Assembly (NCBI GenBank): GCA_037367405.1
Contig: JAZKJV010010614.1
Span: 1-64,000, forward strand
Source of the DNA: Ottelia alismoides
Taxonomy: Eukaryota; Streptophyta; Magnoliopsida; Alismatales; Hydrocharitaceae
DNA length: 64,000 nt
Direction of reading: 5' to 3'
How positions within the stretch are numbered: position 1 is the first letter of the stretch; every line of letters starts with the position of its first letter. Made by a program: the position numbers and the translations under genes. Below, piece by piece: positions 24,201-35,959 of the stretch. The notes beneath the pieces were generated by a model. That model did not search any database. It was not told the origin of the DNA and saw only the letters and a program-made list of their open reading frames with translations.

Positions 24201-24984
24201 AATACCTAAAAATTAGCAAAAAACCCTGCAAAATCATAAAAAAACATTAGAAAAATATAAAAACTTAAAACTAATTTATTTGGTAAATTTTGAGTACTTA
24301 TATCTTTATTATAACTATAATACTCTATATTGTATTATATACCTATATAAAAATACATATAGTTGATATTATTTTAGTATATAAATACTTTATAAAAAAA
24401 ATTTAAACCCTTAAAAAATAAAAAATAATGTGATTATTTATATTTTTTGATTTATTTGTATATTTATTGTGTATTTTATATTATGTACTCTTTATATTAT
24501 ACGTACTATATATAGATATGTATATACTTATATTATATAATTAAAATAAACGGAAATAAAAATCAGAAAACTATAAAAAGAAAATTAAAAAAATAAAAAA
24601 TAAAACAAAAAAATAAAATATATATTTATAAATTAAAAACAAATATATAAGAAAAAGAATAAGTTTATTTAATTAAAAACTATAAAAACATTAATTAATT
24701 AATGCATTCATTCAATTTGACTAAATATTGTGCAAATATACATTACTATTTATTCATTATTTATAAGTAATAATTAGTGCTACCACGTATTGATACATAT
24801 GTTTGATACTCTACCATACTTACACATGTACACATATACAGTAGGGTTATAATAGATTTTAACTCACGCACATTGATCGCTTGAATTTTTATGTGGTTGA
24901 TTGTTGATTGGAGGCACAATTGGTCGTGCAATGATTGCTAATCATGTTTGATTAGCATACTAGTGCAAAAAGGCCATCTTATCA
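21203..24984 (+). repeat. 5' LTR of the 28.6-kb element
   Basis: TGATGAATCTCC... to ...TTATCA. A hand comparison of about 165 bases (21380-21540 against 46618-46780) gives roughly 87% identity to the other LTR. It contains about 760 bases (22540-23300), less AT-rich than the rest, that are missing from the other LTR. The small frames at 22412, 22637 and 23012 lie in or beside this segment and show no domain. About 23700-24700 is extremely AT-rich with no gene. Confidence 0.85.
23394..23687 (+). repeat. Three dispersed copies of a TTGCANATATACCC motif
   Basis: Copies at 23394 (ttgcataaatacccct), 23561 (ttgcatatataccc) and 23673 (ttgcaaatatacccct), spaced 167 and 112 bases. Relatives of the motif are at 26241, 38855 and 55847 in reverse complement, and at 48244 and 48535 in the partner LTR. 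Confidence 0.6.
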
Positions 24985-24986
24985 AA

Positions 24987-25003
24987 TGGCATAGTTGCTG
25001 GAG
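24987..25003 (+). other. tRNA-Asp primer-binding site, decayed
   Basis: 'tggcatagttgctggag' keeps the frame of the Athila tRNA-Asp site with about five changes. It is two bases after the LTR end at 24984. Confidence 0.62.
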
Positions 25004-25319
25004 AGCAACAAAGTGTAGCATTTTTTACATTATTCCTCTTTTATTTTTGCTATTTATTTTTTTATATTTATTGGACTATTCTGACCACTTATTTCTTTGT
25101 TGATCTTTCTTGTGAGGTACTGGACGACAATGACGACTTCTTAGGAGGTTGACGTACTGACCCAACTAGGAGCAAGCAAGAGAGAGAGGTAGAGAAAGAA
25201 TAAGAGCAGCCCTACTCTAGCTATTTTTTGTTTTAATTAGTGAGAGAGTGCTTTCTTTTTTATAAAATATGTTGTAATAATTTTGAACTTGGGCACTGCA
25301 ACAATTCACGAGGTCCAGT
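25004..25319 (+). other. Leader of the 28.6-kb element, left piece
   Basis: No gene. Untranslated sequence between the primer site and the nested insertion; it continues at 41124. Confidence 0.55.
25315..25319. repeat. Target-site duplication ccagt (left copy of nested element)
   Basis: Pairs with ctagt at 41124-41128, one mismatch. Confidence 0.65.
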
Positions 25320-28300
25320 TGACGAGTTTGATATTGGCTTTGTTAAAGAGATGTTGTAATTTGTTCGTACGTAAAAATTAATGTGTCGTTCGTTGTAGGC
25401 AGCAATCGGTGTCGGTCAAGAAAATAACCACGAATATTTAATCAATTTTTACTCAAGTGGTTTTATGTTTATTTTACTTGGGCAAGTCCCAAGGTCGAAC
25501 ACAAGGAGGAAAAGGAACAACCTAGAGTTATGTCTATCAAAATTCGTGTGCGGTTTTCGAGGCGGTCTTTTTTTTAGATTTTTTAATGTAATAAAGTCTG
25601 TAGAATGCAATTTTGGTCTATTTTAGGGACTAAAACGCAAATTACATTTAAATGATGTTCGAAAAATATGAAACTTGGCAACAATGCAAAAGATGATGAA
25701 ATGAATGCACTGTAATTTTTTTGAAATTTTTTGGATGTAATATGAATTTTCTATAAATTTTTTAATGCAAACAATATGAATTTTAATATTTAATTATAAT
25801 AAATATTAAACTACTTATTTTCAGGGGATAAAATTATCTAAGATCTATCACTAGGTGATGGATCTTAGAAAAATCTTAAACCTTGAAAATGTAAGACTTA
25901 ATACCTATTAAAAATCAAATATTTAAATATGCAAAATAATTTTTACAGGGCAAACTATGCTTGCAAATGCAAATTTCTTTAGGCACAATGTCAAGCAAAA
26001 TTAATTCTACAATCTACGATTTTTCAGGAATTTTTAGAGTAATGGTTAATTAAATACAAATTTAATAGCACAAACTGGGTAAAATACGTAATTTTCTACA
26101 GAATAATTAATTACTAATTAACCACCAATCACAAAAATATCCACAATATGTCCAAATGTATAGAATTAAATGAGGATCATGCTATTTTTTGAATGATAAA
26201 ATAATGTCATGTAGAGGTTCAAAATCACTACGGAACACAGGGGTATATCTGCAATAAATAAATATGAAAATAAATGCAGGGGCGACTGATTTGTAATTAC
26301 CTATTTTCGAGGGGTGCTTTTTTGCAAAATTATCAGAGGTCGCGTGCAATGCACGTGACCCCTGGTCGGCGGGGGCTAGCGTGCAAATCAGAGATTCGCC
26401 AAGGGCTTCTTCAGCAATTCTTTCAGGGGCACGTGGTGATCACGTGCGCTTGATAGGCTCGGGAGGAGGATAGGTTCGGAGCTCCACGTGTTATGCTCCC
26501 GTGCCTCAGCTTGGTCCGATGTTGAAGGCTTGGAGATTGTCTCGGATGAAGGCTCTGGAGGATCCGATCCGTCGATGCGCTTTATCTGGTGTGATCCAAC
26601 GGTGGCTTGCTCACGAATGGTTCGACGGCTCAGATGCGTGAAGTAGCTTTATTGGATGGCTGACACACAGCCAGGGGACGTCGGAGGAGCGGCAGAGTGA
26701 TGGTCGGTGGAGGGCTTCTGGCATTCGAGGCTCCTGTAGCCTTGGTTGCGGAGGAGGAGCTCCAGGTGAAGTCATAGTCGCCATTGGCCGACACACGGCC
26801 AGGGGTCGATGGTGAAGAAGCGTGGGCGGAGGAGCTGGAGCTTTGTGGTTGTCGGAGGTGAAGGCGAAGATCAATGCAGGAGATCACGGCGGTGGAGCTG
26901 ACGCTTCAGCGGTATGCAGCGAGGTGGTGATGGCGTTGCGATGGTTGAGTCTCGCGGAGGCTCAACAGTGGCCGGAGCATTGTCAGAGAAGATGAAGTAA
27001 GCAGAGGCGTTGTTGCAGAGGTGGCAGCGGTCGTGGGTGAGGGTGATGATCGAGTGAGAGAGATAAATTGGAGATGGTGAAGATGAGGTGAAGCGAAGGA
27101 GGAGATACCTGGGAAGATGGGCTCGACGGCGGTGCACGCCGGAGCAAGGTAGCGGCTCGAAGGCGGGGGCTGCGGCGAGGCCAAGACTACCTTGGATCAC
27201 GTCGGACCTTAGGTGTCACGGCTAGAAGGAGACTTGCGGCGGATGCTGAGTTAGGGGGTAGTCGAGGTTCTTAAATAGGGTTGGAGGGGTAGGGCGGCCG
27301 GTGATGGGAGGCGGCGCGAGATGCAGAGGAGGTTGGCGGAGGGAGATGCGGAGACGGTTGGCCGTTGCGAGGTCGGGGGCGGCGGTTGCGAGGTCAATGG
27401 CGGAGAAGTCGGGGAGGCGCCGGTAGAAGATGAAAGCCACAGGTCATTCGATTGGCCGAGAACGAACGGCCTCGAATGCGCCACGTGGCAGACAAATGGG
27501 AGAGGACGATGCACATGCCTCGCACGTGCGGGCCTTTTAATTATTTTTTTTAAAAAACGAAGATATGAAAATGCCAAAAATGGCTGACACGTGGCGGTCC
27601 CAGGGGCTTCCATGTGTCAGCACCAGAAAAATCGAAAAAGAAATATTTTATAAAATGCAAGATAAATAGCAAATGACCTCGGATCGAAAAAGTTCTTTCA
27701 CAAAAAATGCTCGTCTCGATGAGATCTACAACTTTCATGAACACATCAAAACCAAAATCGATCAAATGTACAAAGTGAATTTTTAGGGTATCCCATGTAC
27801 ATAGAATACCTTGATTTTTAGGTTTTGTAATTGTTTGTTATTTTTAAACCAAATAAAAATCCAGAAAAGAATATGGAAAAATCAAATATAAATAAAGATA
27901 CCTTAATCTATTTTTTTTGGATTATTATTAATAAGATAAATAAGAACATAAAATAGCAGGTCAAAAACCGCTAAAATACACAATGTACAAAAGAGGCCCA
28001 AAACCCAACTTCCATTTATGAGCTCCGATTCACTTGAACTTGGTCTTGTTTTGAAGGTAATTGAATGTACATTAGTTCAAAAGGGAGTAGGATCAAAACG
28101 GACACTGGATGGGGAAGATATGGGACTTTTAGTCCGGAAATCTTGAAACTAGGGTTTGGGTTTTTGGTCCACTTATTTAAGTTAATGAATTTTTTTATAT
28201 TTTTCATTTATTCTTGTAAGTGATATGTTCACAGTGGAGGTAGTTTTGGATCATTCGGAGTTAGCATGAATGAGTTAAAAATTCGGGAAGTTAGGCTATT

Positions 28301-28483
28301 TATAGGTCATTTTTGGCATGGATTTTTGGCTTCTTATTTTGTGCAAACATAATGGATAAAATACAATTCTTATGAAAACATGCATGAATGCTAATTATGC
28401 AGAATAGATGCAGATATGCTGTTGATTTTGAGGGATTTGAGCATAATAAATGAGATTTAGAGTGATGAATTCGAGATTCATCA
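25320..28483 (-). repeat. 3' LTR of the nested Athila element
   Basis: Ends on the minus strand TGATGAATCTCG... and ...CA. It aligns with 37933-41123 along its whole length (3164 and 3191 bases). The GC-rich half (26300-27600) holds several long chance frames on both strands. A Lys/Asn-rich frame at 28016-28207 recurs at 40612-40872 only because the LTRs are copies. Confidence 0.9.
26352..27594 (-). promoter_or_regulatory. CACGTG cluster around the promoter, 3' LTR copy
   Basis: Seven CACGTG palindromes at 26352, 26430, 26441, 26485, 27482, 27523 and 27589, on both sides of a TATA-like box (minus strand CCTATTTAAG, plus 27270-27279). CACGTG is the G-box/ABRE core bound by plant bZIP and bHLH factors; a role here is inference. 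Confidence 0.5.
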
Positions 28484-28497
28484 TCCCCTTATACTTA
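28484..28497 (-). other. Polypurine tract of the nested Athila element
   Basis: The minus strand reads TAAGTATAAGGGGA directly before the LTR start TGATGAATC. The same TAAGTATA core is repeated in the hairpin array upstream. Confidence 0.75.
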
Positions 28498-29779
28498 AAC
28501 CATGCGCGTCCCTGAGCATCAAAAAGAAATGCAATGAGGTAACATGAGATTGGGTTCCATACCAAGACCATGAACTAAAGGTGAAAGTGAAACTAAACTC
28601 GACCTTTGGATTAATAGTGTGGTGAAACTTCTGTGAGACTTAGAAATTTAAAATCAACAGCCCTCAAGTTCTACACATCATTGTCACAGTTTCGGCTCAG
28701 AAGTCATCTTAGATCAATCCTCTTCCCAAAGTATACCCTATGAACATTGAACAACCGACTCATGTGTGTGAAAGTTTTTAGCTCTTCCCATCCAGAATGA
28801 TGGACTACCATGCTCCTCTCCTATCCAGTAACTCGTCCTCGGGGAGTCAGGTATTTCCTTCTAAGGTCTATCGCACTGTGTTCACAATCGAATTGGGGAA
28901 GAAGTTAGAAGAAGGGGAAAAGAACTGGAGGGTGGCCAGTGTAGTCACCTCTCCTTGTGAAGATGGAAGTGTAGCTGAGTCTCCACCAAGATCTGTATGT
29001 TTCTTGAAGCTTGGACCTTTTTGGTCAGATTTTTATTTGGTAGAATGCTTCTTTGTATTTTGGAATTTTTGGTGGTTCTGCTTGGATCTTGTTGTGCCCC
29101 TACGGATATAGAATCTTTTTTCTTCCGTATATTTTTTGTGGTCTTGAAAAAAATTGTGCCCAGCCGTCCATTCCTTTTCCGAAGCTTTATTTTAACCCGT
29201 ACTCCGGTCTTTAGATTTCACGCTACCAGAAAAGAAAATCACATAGTCTTTCAACATCCCGTCTGAGTTGAGCTAAGTGCATAGTGCGAGAGTACAAATT
29301 AATTCCCTATTCCAGAGTTGTACACAGAATGAAGAGACCATGTTAGACACTAAGAGTCAAATGCTGCACATTGTCATGTGGAACTTAAAGAATTAAGTCA
29401 AAGACCTGAAGCTCTTAAAATCCTATTTCTCGGTGAAGTTCCTCTGAAAATTAGGTGGATTAAGGTCAAGTCCAGACCACTCTTGGTTTCTGCTCACAAC
29501 TCGGTTCAAAACCCAATGACTTTTCACAGATGCAAATGAATGCGATGCTGGATGAAGTGCAGGTGTGTGAAATGCAGACACTTTTTTTAACAATGAAAAA
29601 AATGAATAAGAAGCCTTTTTTTCAAAAATTTTGGGCACGATTAGTGTTAGTAGCAAAACTCTTTTTCTTTTTCTTTTCTTTTGCTTTTTTTTCAAGTTAG
29701 TTACCCATCCCGTAAATACATATAGACTTACGCGCAAGTACGAGATATGGATAAAATATATACAAAGTATATATACAGA
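28498..29779 (-). other. 3' region of the nested Athila element, traces of a small frame
   Basis: Between the hairpin array and the polypurine tract. Near 28870-28700 the minus strand reads DLRRKYL and later WEELKTF, lining up with LRREYL and REELHIT in the 28.6-kb element (46020-46150). Frames are broken and there is no signal peptide or membrane segment suggesting an envelope-like gene. The frames at 28797, 28997 and 29423 show no domain. Confidence 0.35.
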
Positions 29780-30120
29780 CCCCCCTATACTTAGCGAGTG
29801 ATGTGTCCTCATAGCACAAGAAGAGTAAAGAAGACATAGCTCGGGCTAAGCGTAAGAGAGTGAAAAAAATAAAAGAAAAAGAACAAGATTTACCGAACTG
29901 CCCAGTCTAAGTATAGAAGAAGAGCGGAAAAAATGAAGCGGCCGGGATATGTGAATGAGGAGAGTATATACAGGTGGATGTTGGTTCCCCCTATACTTAG
30001 GCTCTGATCAGCCTAAGTATAGAAGAAGGGTGGAAGTGAAGTGATCGGGAGAAGGAGAAGGATGGTATATACAGATGGCATCGGTCGCCCCCTATACTTA
30101 GGCCTTGGCCTAAATAGAGG
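29780..30120 (-). repeat. Array of 'ctatacttagg' inverted repeats, about four units
   Basis: Units: 29780-29795 (single arm after a C6 run), 29906-29916 (single arm), 29991-30003 with 30010-30022 (near-perfect 13-bp stem), and 30091-30104 with 30107-30120. On the minus strand each reads TAAGTATAGGGG-like. The array starts about 70 bases after the end of integrase. Confidence 0.8.
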
Positions 30121-30187
30121 AAGAAGCTGTACAAGGAGACCGATGTGGTCGGGAGGGAGGGTGGGAATGATCTTCAATGTCCTCGCT

Positions 30188-31339
30188 CTACGTGAAGTAG
30201 ATGACCTTAACTTGAACTGTCTGCTCTTTGGGTGATTCAATATATGGCTTCAGCAATTTTCCATTTACTGAGAAAGGTTGTGCATCATCTTTGAGTTCGG
30301 CAATATCCACGCTTCCATTGGTATGCACATCAATGACAATGTAGGGACCCGTCCATTTTGATTTTAGTTTCCCATGAAAAATCTTCAACCGAGTATTAAA
30401 CAACCACACTTTCTGCCCAGGGACAAAGGTTTTATCTCGAATGTATCTATCATGCCATCTCTTGACATTGTCTTTATAGATTACACTGTTGTCGTATGCT
30501 CGATTTCAGATTTCAATTAGCTCATTGAGATTTAAGTTTCGACATAATTTCCCAAGGTGACAACTCCAATTCAACTTTTTGATCACCCATTCTGATTTGT
30601 GAATCAATTCTGCAGGTAGATGGCATGGCTTGCCATAGATCATCCTAAAAGGTTGAAGTACCGAGTGGAGTCTTATAGGCTGTCCTATAGGCCCATAGAA
30701 CTTGGTCCAACAGTTTCGACCAATTCTTCCTATCTGGACGAACCAACTTCTGAAGAATACCCTTCACCTCTCTATTAGAAACCTCTGCCATGCCGTTAGA
30801 TTGTGGATGATATGGGTTGGCTAATCTATGCTCAAATTTGTACTCCTTAGCCAAAGATCTCATCTCTTTGTTCACAAAGTGGCTACCTCCATCAGAAATC
30901 AAACTTTTGGTATCCTGAATCTTGTAATGATATTATCCTTGATAAACTTACAGACGACTTTTCTATCTGCGGTTCAGGTTGGAATAGCCTCTACCCATCT
31001 TGATAAATAATCAATCGCTAACAAGATGTACTCAAATCCATTGCTATTGGGAAAGGGACCCATAAAATCAATCCCCCATGCATCAAAAACATCACAGAAA
31101 ATCATTGGTTCTATGGGCATTTCATCTCTATAACCAACTGTCCCTCCCATCTTTTGGCAAATCGGGCATGACTGTACAAATTCATTAGCATCTCTAAATA
31201 AGGTCTGCCAGTAAAATCCACATTGGAGTACCTTGTGCACGGTTCTCTTTCCGAATGGTTTCCTCCAGCCTCGAGAGAATGACAATGTGTGAGGACACTC
31301 CGATATTCCTCCTGAGGAATACATCTTCACCAGACACAA
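30188..31339 (-). pseudogene. Athila integrase, frameshifted
   Basis: Inserts element cDNA into chromosomes. In order on the minus strand: zinc-finger end [10 protein letters not shown] with its Cys pair (about 31170); catalytic core Asp in [12 protein letters not shown] (about 31060); second Asp in MISDGGSHF (about 30890); Glu in GMAEVSNREVKGI (about 30790); and a C-terminal domain 30409-30188 with FHGKLKSKWTGPY and FSVNGKLLKPY. All three catalytic acidic residues are present, but the frame breaks between 30974 and 30902 and again between 30645 and 30409. No chromodomain. Confidence 0.85.
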
Positions 31340-31406
31340 TCTGATCTTTCATAAAAAAAGGAAAGGGTCGTCCCAATGGTATTTTCTCGAATCTGACTTC
31401 AATCGA

Positions 31407-31898
31407 TCAATCATTCTCTTGGTCCAACCAAAGGGAACCTTCTTGGAGACAAGATAGTTCACGATGTTGGAAATACCATGGGGTTGAATCAATAATGTAG
31501 ACTGATTCATCTGGAAAAGTCTCCTTAATTGGTCCAGTGTTAGGATAATCGTTTTGCTCAATTTGGGAAAGGTGATCAGCAATAACATTCTTTATTCCAG
31601 GTTTATCCTTGATCTCCAAATTAAATTCCCGGATTAACAAGATCCATCTCAAAAGTCGTGCCTTAGCATCCTTCTTATCCATAAGATATCTAATTGTCGT
31701 GTGATTTGTGAAGATTGTCATCTTGGAGCCCAATATGTATGATCTGAATTTTTCAAGGGCCCAAACAACCGCGAGCATTTCCTTTTCAGTCACTGTATAA
31801 TTTCTCTGTGCAGGATCCAACACTTTGCTCGTATAGTGAATCGCATAAGGAATCTCTTCTTTGTCCAAATACCGCTCCGACAGCAAAACCTGATGCAT
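31407..31898 (-). pseudogene. Athila RNase H domain
   Basis: Degrades RNA in the RNA-DNA hybrid during reverse transcription. A 163-codon frame holds AIHYTSKVLDPAQRNYTVTE, KEMLAVVWALEKFRSYI, TIRYLMDKKDAKARL, RWILLIREF and NVIADHLSQ in the normal order. The residue before TIRYL reads TNH, where an Asp is usual in this clade, so one metal-binding acid appears lost. The N-terminal acidic motif lies across a frameshift upstream. It sits between RT and integrase. Confidence 0.82.
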
Positions 31899-32036
31899 CA
31901 GTCATGATCTTGAAGGAAGAGACCAGTCAGGAGCTTGTAATATCAGTGATTCACATATTTTCTTTTTCAGGGAGCTCGAAGGCCTCTAGACACATGTGAT
32001 TTACAATAAACTCGGTGTCTTTTCCTAAGAGCCCAG

Positions 32037-32705
32037 TCAGTGGGTGGGCGATCTTTGAAAAATCAAGGATGAACCTTCGATAAAATACACATGCTCTAAG
32101 AATGACCTCACTGACTTGACGTTGGTTGGTGGCTCAAGTTTCTTGATCACATCCACCTTGGCAGGGTCGACCTCCATTCCCTTTTTGGAGATGACGTGCC
32201 CCAACACAATACCCTCAGTCACCATAAAGTGACTTTTCTCCCAGGAGAGTACTAAATTAACCTCTCTGCATCTATGGAGGACTCGGTCCAAGTGCGCTAA
32301 ACATGTATCAAATGAATCACCATGAACCGAGAAGCCATCCATGAAGACCTCCAGGAAATCACAACCATTTCGGTAAATATGGCAATCATGCACCGCTGAA
32401 AATGTACCTATGGCATTACACTACCCGAATAGCATGTGCTTGAATGGGTAGGTACTAAAGGGACATGTGAAAGTGGTCTTTTCCTGATCTTTGGGAGCAA
32501 TAGCTACTTGATTGTAGCCAGAGTACCTATCAAGAAAATAGAAGAATGCCTTCCCTACAAGTCTCTCCAAGATTTGATCAATAAATGGCAGTGGAAAGTA
32601 ATCTTTCTTGGTCGCAGCATTCAGGCACCTGTAATCGACACAGGGACGCGCCACAACGTGGGTACTCGGGTCACAATCTCTATCCCCTCCTCGTTTGGTG
32701 ACCAT
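32037..32705 (-). pseudogene. Athila reverse transcriptase, catalytic Asp lost
   Basis: Two frames split by a stop near 32400. The first (32705-32421) has ARPCVDYRCLNAATKKDYFP, LPFIDQILERLVG and FYFLDRYSGYNQVAI, keeping the first catalytic Asp. The second (32393-32037) has EVFMDGFSVHGDSFD, where the second Asp of the FMDD box is Gly, then SWEKSHFMV, GIVLGHVISKKGMEVD and VRSFL. Loss of that Asp alone would abolish polymerase activity (family knowledge). The domain start lies in broken sequence to about 32850. Confidence 0.86.
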
Positions 32706-33479
32706 TTGGATTCCCGACTTCTTCGGGACGACATGAAGGGGGCCACCTACTTGGAGTCAGAATTGGGGTATATAAATCCTGCTTTGCACAATTTCTCTAT
32801 CTCTTTCTTAACCACTTCCCGAAAATTGGGGTTTTATCTTCTCTGAAATTCACGGGAAGGCCCTTGTATTATCCTCAACATAAATTTGGTGTGAGCAGAG
32901 AGCGGGGTTTATTCCTACGAGATCCGACACAGTCTAACCGATGGCTTTTCGATTTCGCTCAAGGACTTCGAGTATTCTAGATTCATGATCCATGGTTAAT
33001 TATGAGCTAATGATCACAGGGAATATTTCTTTGGGTCCATTTAGAAATGCATACTTCAGTGTGGGAGGCAGTGGTTTCAGCTCTGCAATTCTGAATCATC
33101 ATTTAAGTCTGGCTGAATGACTTTTGCATCTGGCTCAGTGTCGGTTGGTGGTGAATCAATCTGTGATGTGCTGTTACTGATTCCGAAGAAAGGTGGGTCA
33201 GATCGCTAAAGTAGTGCGGTAATTTGGCCATAGCCGCGTTCGACTCATCATCGATATTTCTTGATTTGTCCCGAAGTTGATGGGACTGACAAATCCGAAA
33301 GGATTTCTATGTCATCAAGATTGTAATAATCTGGGTGACTAGATATGTTTGGCAATAACTCGCAAACTGCACTGTGCACTGTTTCTTCTTCTGATGATGT
33401 GCTTTAATCTGCATGTCTGGTAGTTGGTCCCACGGCCCAGTAGTGCTGAGGAGATTGCATTCTGATGTTTCGGGCATAT
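32706..33479 (-). other. Protease-RT linker and decayed RT start
   Basis: On the minus strand between protease and the readable RT. Stops in all frames; no domain recognised. Confidence 0.4.
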
Positions 33480-34124
33480 TCAGTGGTGGATTCGGAGTCT
33501 GGTCTTTGCCACTTTGTTCATTTCATCTCCAAGTCTACTTCTCCTCCTTAGAGAACGGAATTTCATCATTCCGGTACCGCAATCGAATACAGCTTTGGCG
33601 GTACTTAAGAATGGTCTTCCAAGAATGATTTGCGATTCCTTCCAAATGGTTCGGGGTCTCCATATCAAGGACAGTGAAGTCCACTTTGTATTCTGTACCC
33701 TCGATCATGATGATGACATTTTTCACTTCTCCTTAGGTCTTTTAGTGGATTATCAGCAAATTTGAGGTAAAGATAATGATTTCTTGAGAGGGCTTAACTC
33801 CAATCTATAATATAAGGCTAAGGGTAGAAGATTTATGGAAGAACCATTATCGAGAAGTGTGTGTGCGAACGCAATGCTGCCAATGCGACTCTCCACATAA
33901 TGAGCACCCAGATCCCTTTTCTTTCTTGGCAGATGCTGATTTCTGACACATTTGGTAGTGGCAACTGTCAAGATATGAATCTCCATGAATTGACTTGTTT
34001 CCTTTGTACGAGTCCTGGTGGGAGTGCATTTCACCTTCAAGTACTTCTGAAATGCTAGATTACTGGCCACATACTGATCAAAGGGTACTTTGACTGTGAT
34101 ATTTTGCTGGCAGAATCGTTCCAT
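33480..34124 (-). pseudogene. Athila retropepsin, frameshifted
   Basis: Aspartic protease that matures the polyprotein. 34124-33753 ends with HTLLDNGSSINLLPLALY, holding the Asp-x-Gly active site, and RLELSPLKKS. 33726-33535 gives VDFTVLDME and a third frame 33668-33480 gives IILGRPFLSTAKAVFD, the C-terminal flap-and-glycine motif. Two frameshifts separate these parts. The fragment at 43004-43529 in the host element is clearly related. Confidence 0.82.
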
Positions 34125-34324
34125 TTCTGGGTCATCTAGAATGTTTTTCTTTTGTTTTCCTTTCTTAAGAGCATGGGGAAAAGGAATGGGAGCATTGAGA
34201 CAGGAGATAGAGAGCCAGAATTATAAATAAGAGCATCTTATTATAATTGGAGTTCTTATTACAATAATAATCAAAATCAGGTTGTTGAAACGGTGACAAA
34301 GGGATTTTTGCAGCAACTATAGGT

Positions 34325-34735
34325 TCAAGGTCCTCTGCAGACTCCATAGATGGTTTTTCCCTTCTCTTGTGCTGAGGTCTTCAGGCGTACTTCTTCTTCA
34401 TCCTCGGAAGTATCCTCCGGTTGATCTTCCGAGTCTTCATGGTTCGATTCCCTTGCCCGGTCAGGTACGACCATGGTCCTTCCGCTCCTGAGTGACATGG
34501 CATTGATTTTGTCAAACGAAAGGATCTCATGTTCAGATGTGTAGAAATCTGAATAGTATACTTGGCCATTATGTTGAGACGATTGAGATTTATTCAAGCT
34601 ATTGGGGTTAGCTTGAACTTGGGTGGGAATGGTTGTGGTTGGGGTTGTCTGTTCATCCTTCCAACGGGACAAGCGATTAACATCAACCCGTAGATCGTGC
34701 AGCACATTTCGGAAGTTTTGAATCTCTTCAAGCAT
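34325..34735 (-). pseudogene. Athila gag C-terminal region
   Basis: A 136-codon frame: an N-terminal LEEIQNFRNVLHDLR helix, a Gln/Asn/Thr-rich middle, AMSLRSGRTM (a motif conserved at the gag-protease border of Athila/Tat elements), then a strongly acidic stretch with EDQPEDTSEDEEE. No CCHC knuckle is visible. It lies just upstream of the protease; 34125-34324 between them is broken. Confidence 0.7.
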
Positions 34736-35323
34736 CTGTCTTTGTATATCTATTGGTTCTTCTGAAGGTTGGATGATTCAGCTGATTGTTTTGAAGCTTG
34801 ATATTGCTGATGGTATTGCTGAGGCTGGTTCTAGCGGTTGTGTGACTGCTGCTATTGCTTCGGATGCTGATATGATGTAGTGTTTTGAGTGTGTTGCGGA
34901 GCTGGTGGAAATGTGGCATTATAGAAAGTGGGCGGACGTTGATAAAGTTGAAGGTCCCCCATATTACCCTGTCGGGTAGTGTCCTGTGTGTACAAAATGT
35001 CATTTACTTCGAATGTCAGAGGCGGGGCTTCTTGGACTTTCTCGGCCGATGGAGGTGGCTACTGGGAAGGTTGGGCATAGGATTGGTCCTGAGCTCATGG
35101 TTGTTGTTGTTCTAATCCTGACTGCTCCTGGACATGAAGCACATGATAGATCAGGGCGTAGGTGTAGTTGGTATCCCTATCTTGGATTCCTTCTCAGTTA
35201 GCTCCTCCATTTGCATTGGAAATTGGGAGATTCTGTTGTCGATGTCGTTCATCCGCTTATGAATTTGATCCACCACTGTCAATTTATCGGCGATGATGTT
35301 CATGTTTGGAATCAAATCCTCTG
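34736..35323 (-). pseudogene. Gag middle region, broken
   Basis: Minus-strand fragments (for example 35003-34728, rich in Ser, Thr, His, Asn and Gln) between the gag core and its C-terminal part. Several frames must be combined; no motif is recognised. Confidence 0.4.
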
Positions 35324-35959
35324 CTAATTCTGCGACAGTCTGCTTTCCGCCTTTGCTTGAAAAGTGTGCAGGGAATAAATGTATGCTCTGCTGGCAATTT
35401 GTGAGCGGCTGGTCTCTGCCATCTGCTCCAGTACTTTCCAGATGGTCTCAGCTCCTCGCGATGTGTAGTTGCCTCCGCAGGCAGCACTGACTAACCCTTG
35501 AGTCTCGTAGTTGAGGCCAGAGTAGAGTGACTGAACTAAGATGTTGTTATCCAGATCATGGCAGGGACACTTCTGTAGTAGATCTTCAAACCTATCACAA
35601 GCCTCACAGAGTGGTTCATTAGGCATCTGAGAGAAACTGGTGATGTGGGTCCTCATTTGGTTGGTTCGACTCAAAGGGTATAATTTCTTCAAGAATAGGT
35701 TTTTGAACCTTTCATAAGTTGTTACAGTTACTCCTAAGTTTTTCACCCAGTAATCTGCCTTCCCTTTCAAGGTGAAAGGTAGTGCAGTGAGACGAATGTA
35801 GTCCTGGTTGACTTGTGGGTGCCTCAGATTACAACATATCAGCTCTAAGTCTCGCAAGAATTCATATGGCTCTTCAGTTGCATTTCCATGGAATTGGGGT
35901 AGTTGACTCAGGAAGTGTGGCTTCAGTTCATAATTAATCTCTAGCTGAGGTGGTTGCAA
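35324..35959 (-). pseudogene. Athila gag core (retrotrans_gag domain)
   Basis: The best-preserved frame of the window, 211 codons. It begins QPPQLEINYELKPHFLSQLP and holds the retrotransposon gag domain: FHGNATEEPYEFLRDLE, RLTALPFTLKGKADYWVKNL, YERFKNLFLKKLYP, and FEDLLQKCPCHDL followed by VQSLYSGL. This is the capsid part that assembles virus-like particles around element RNA. After about residue 170 it drifts from the family pattern, probably through a frameshift near 35440. Confidence 0.85.

Noticed and set aside
26611..27613. Clustered GC-rich frames on both strands that could be a host gene exon
   Set aside because: The same block recurs at 39240-40230 in the partner LTR with frame-shifting differences, so it is repeat sequence, not a host exon.
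29423..29812. A 129-codon minus-strand frame after integrase, considered as an envelope-like gene
   Set aside because: Its hydrophobic stretch is short and comes from AT-rich sequence; it overlaps the hairpin array and has no counterpart in the other element.
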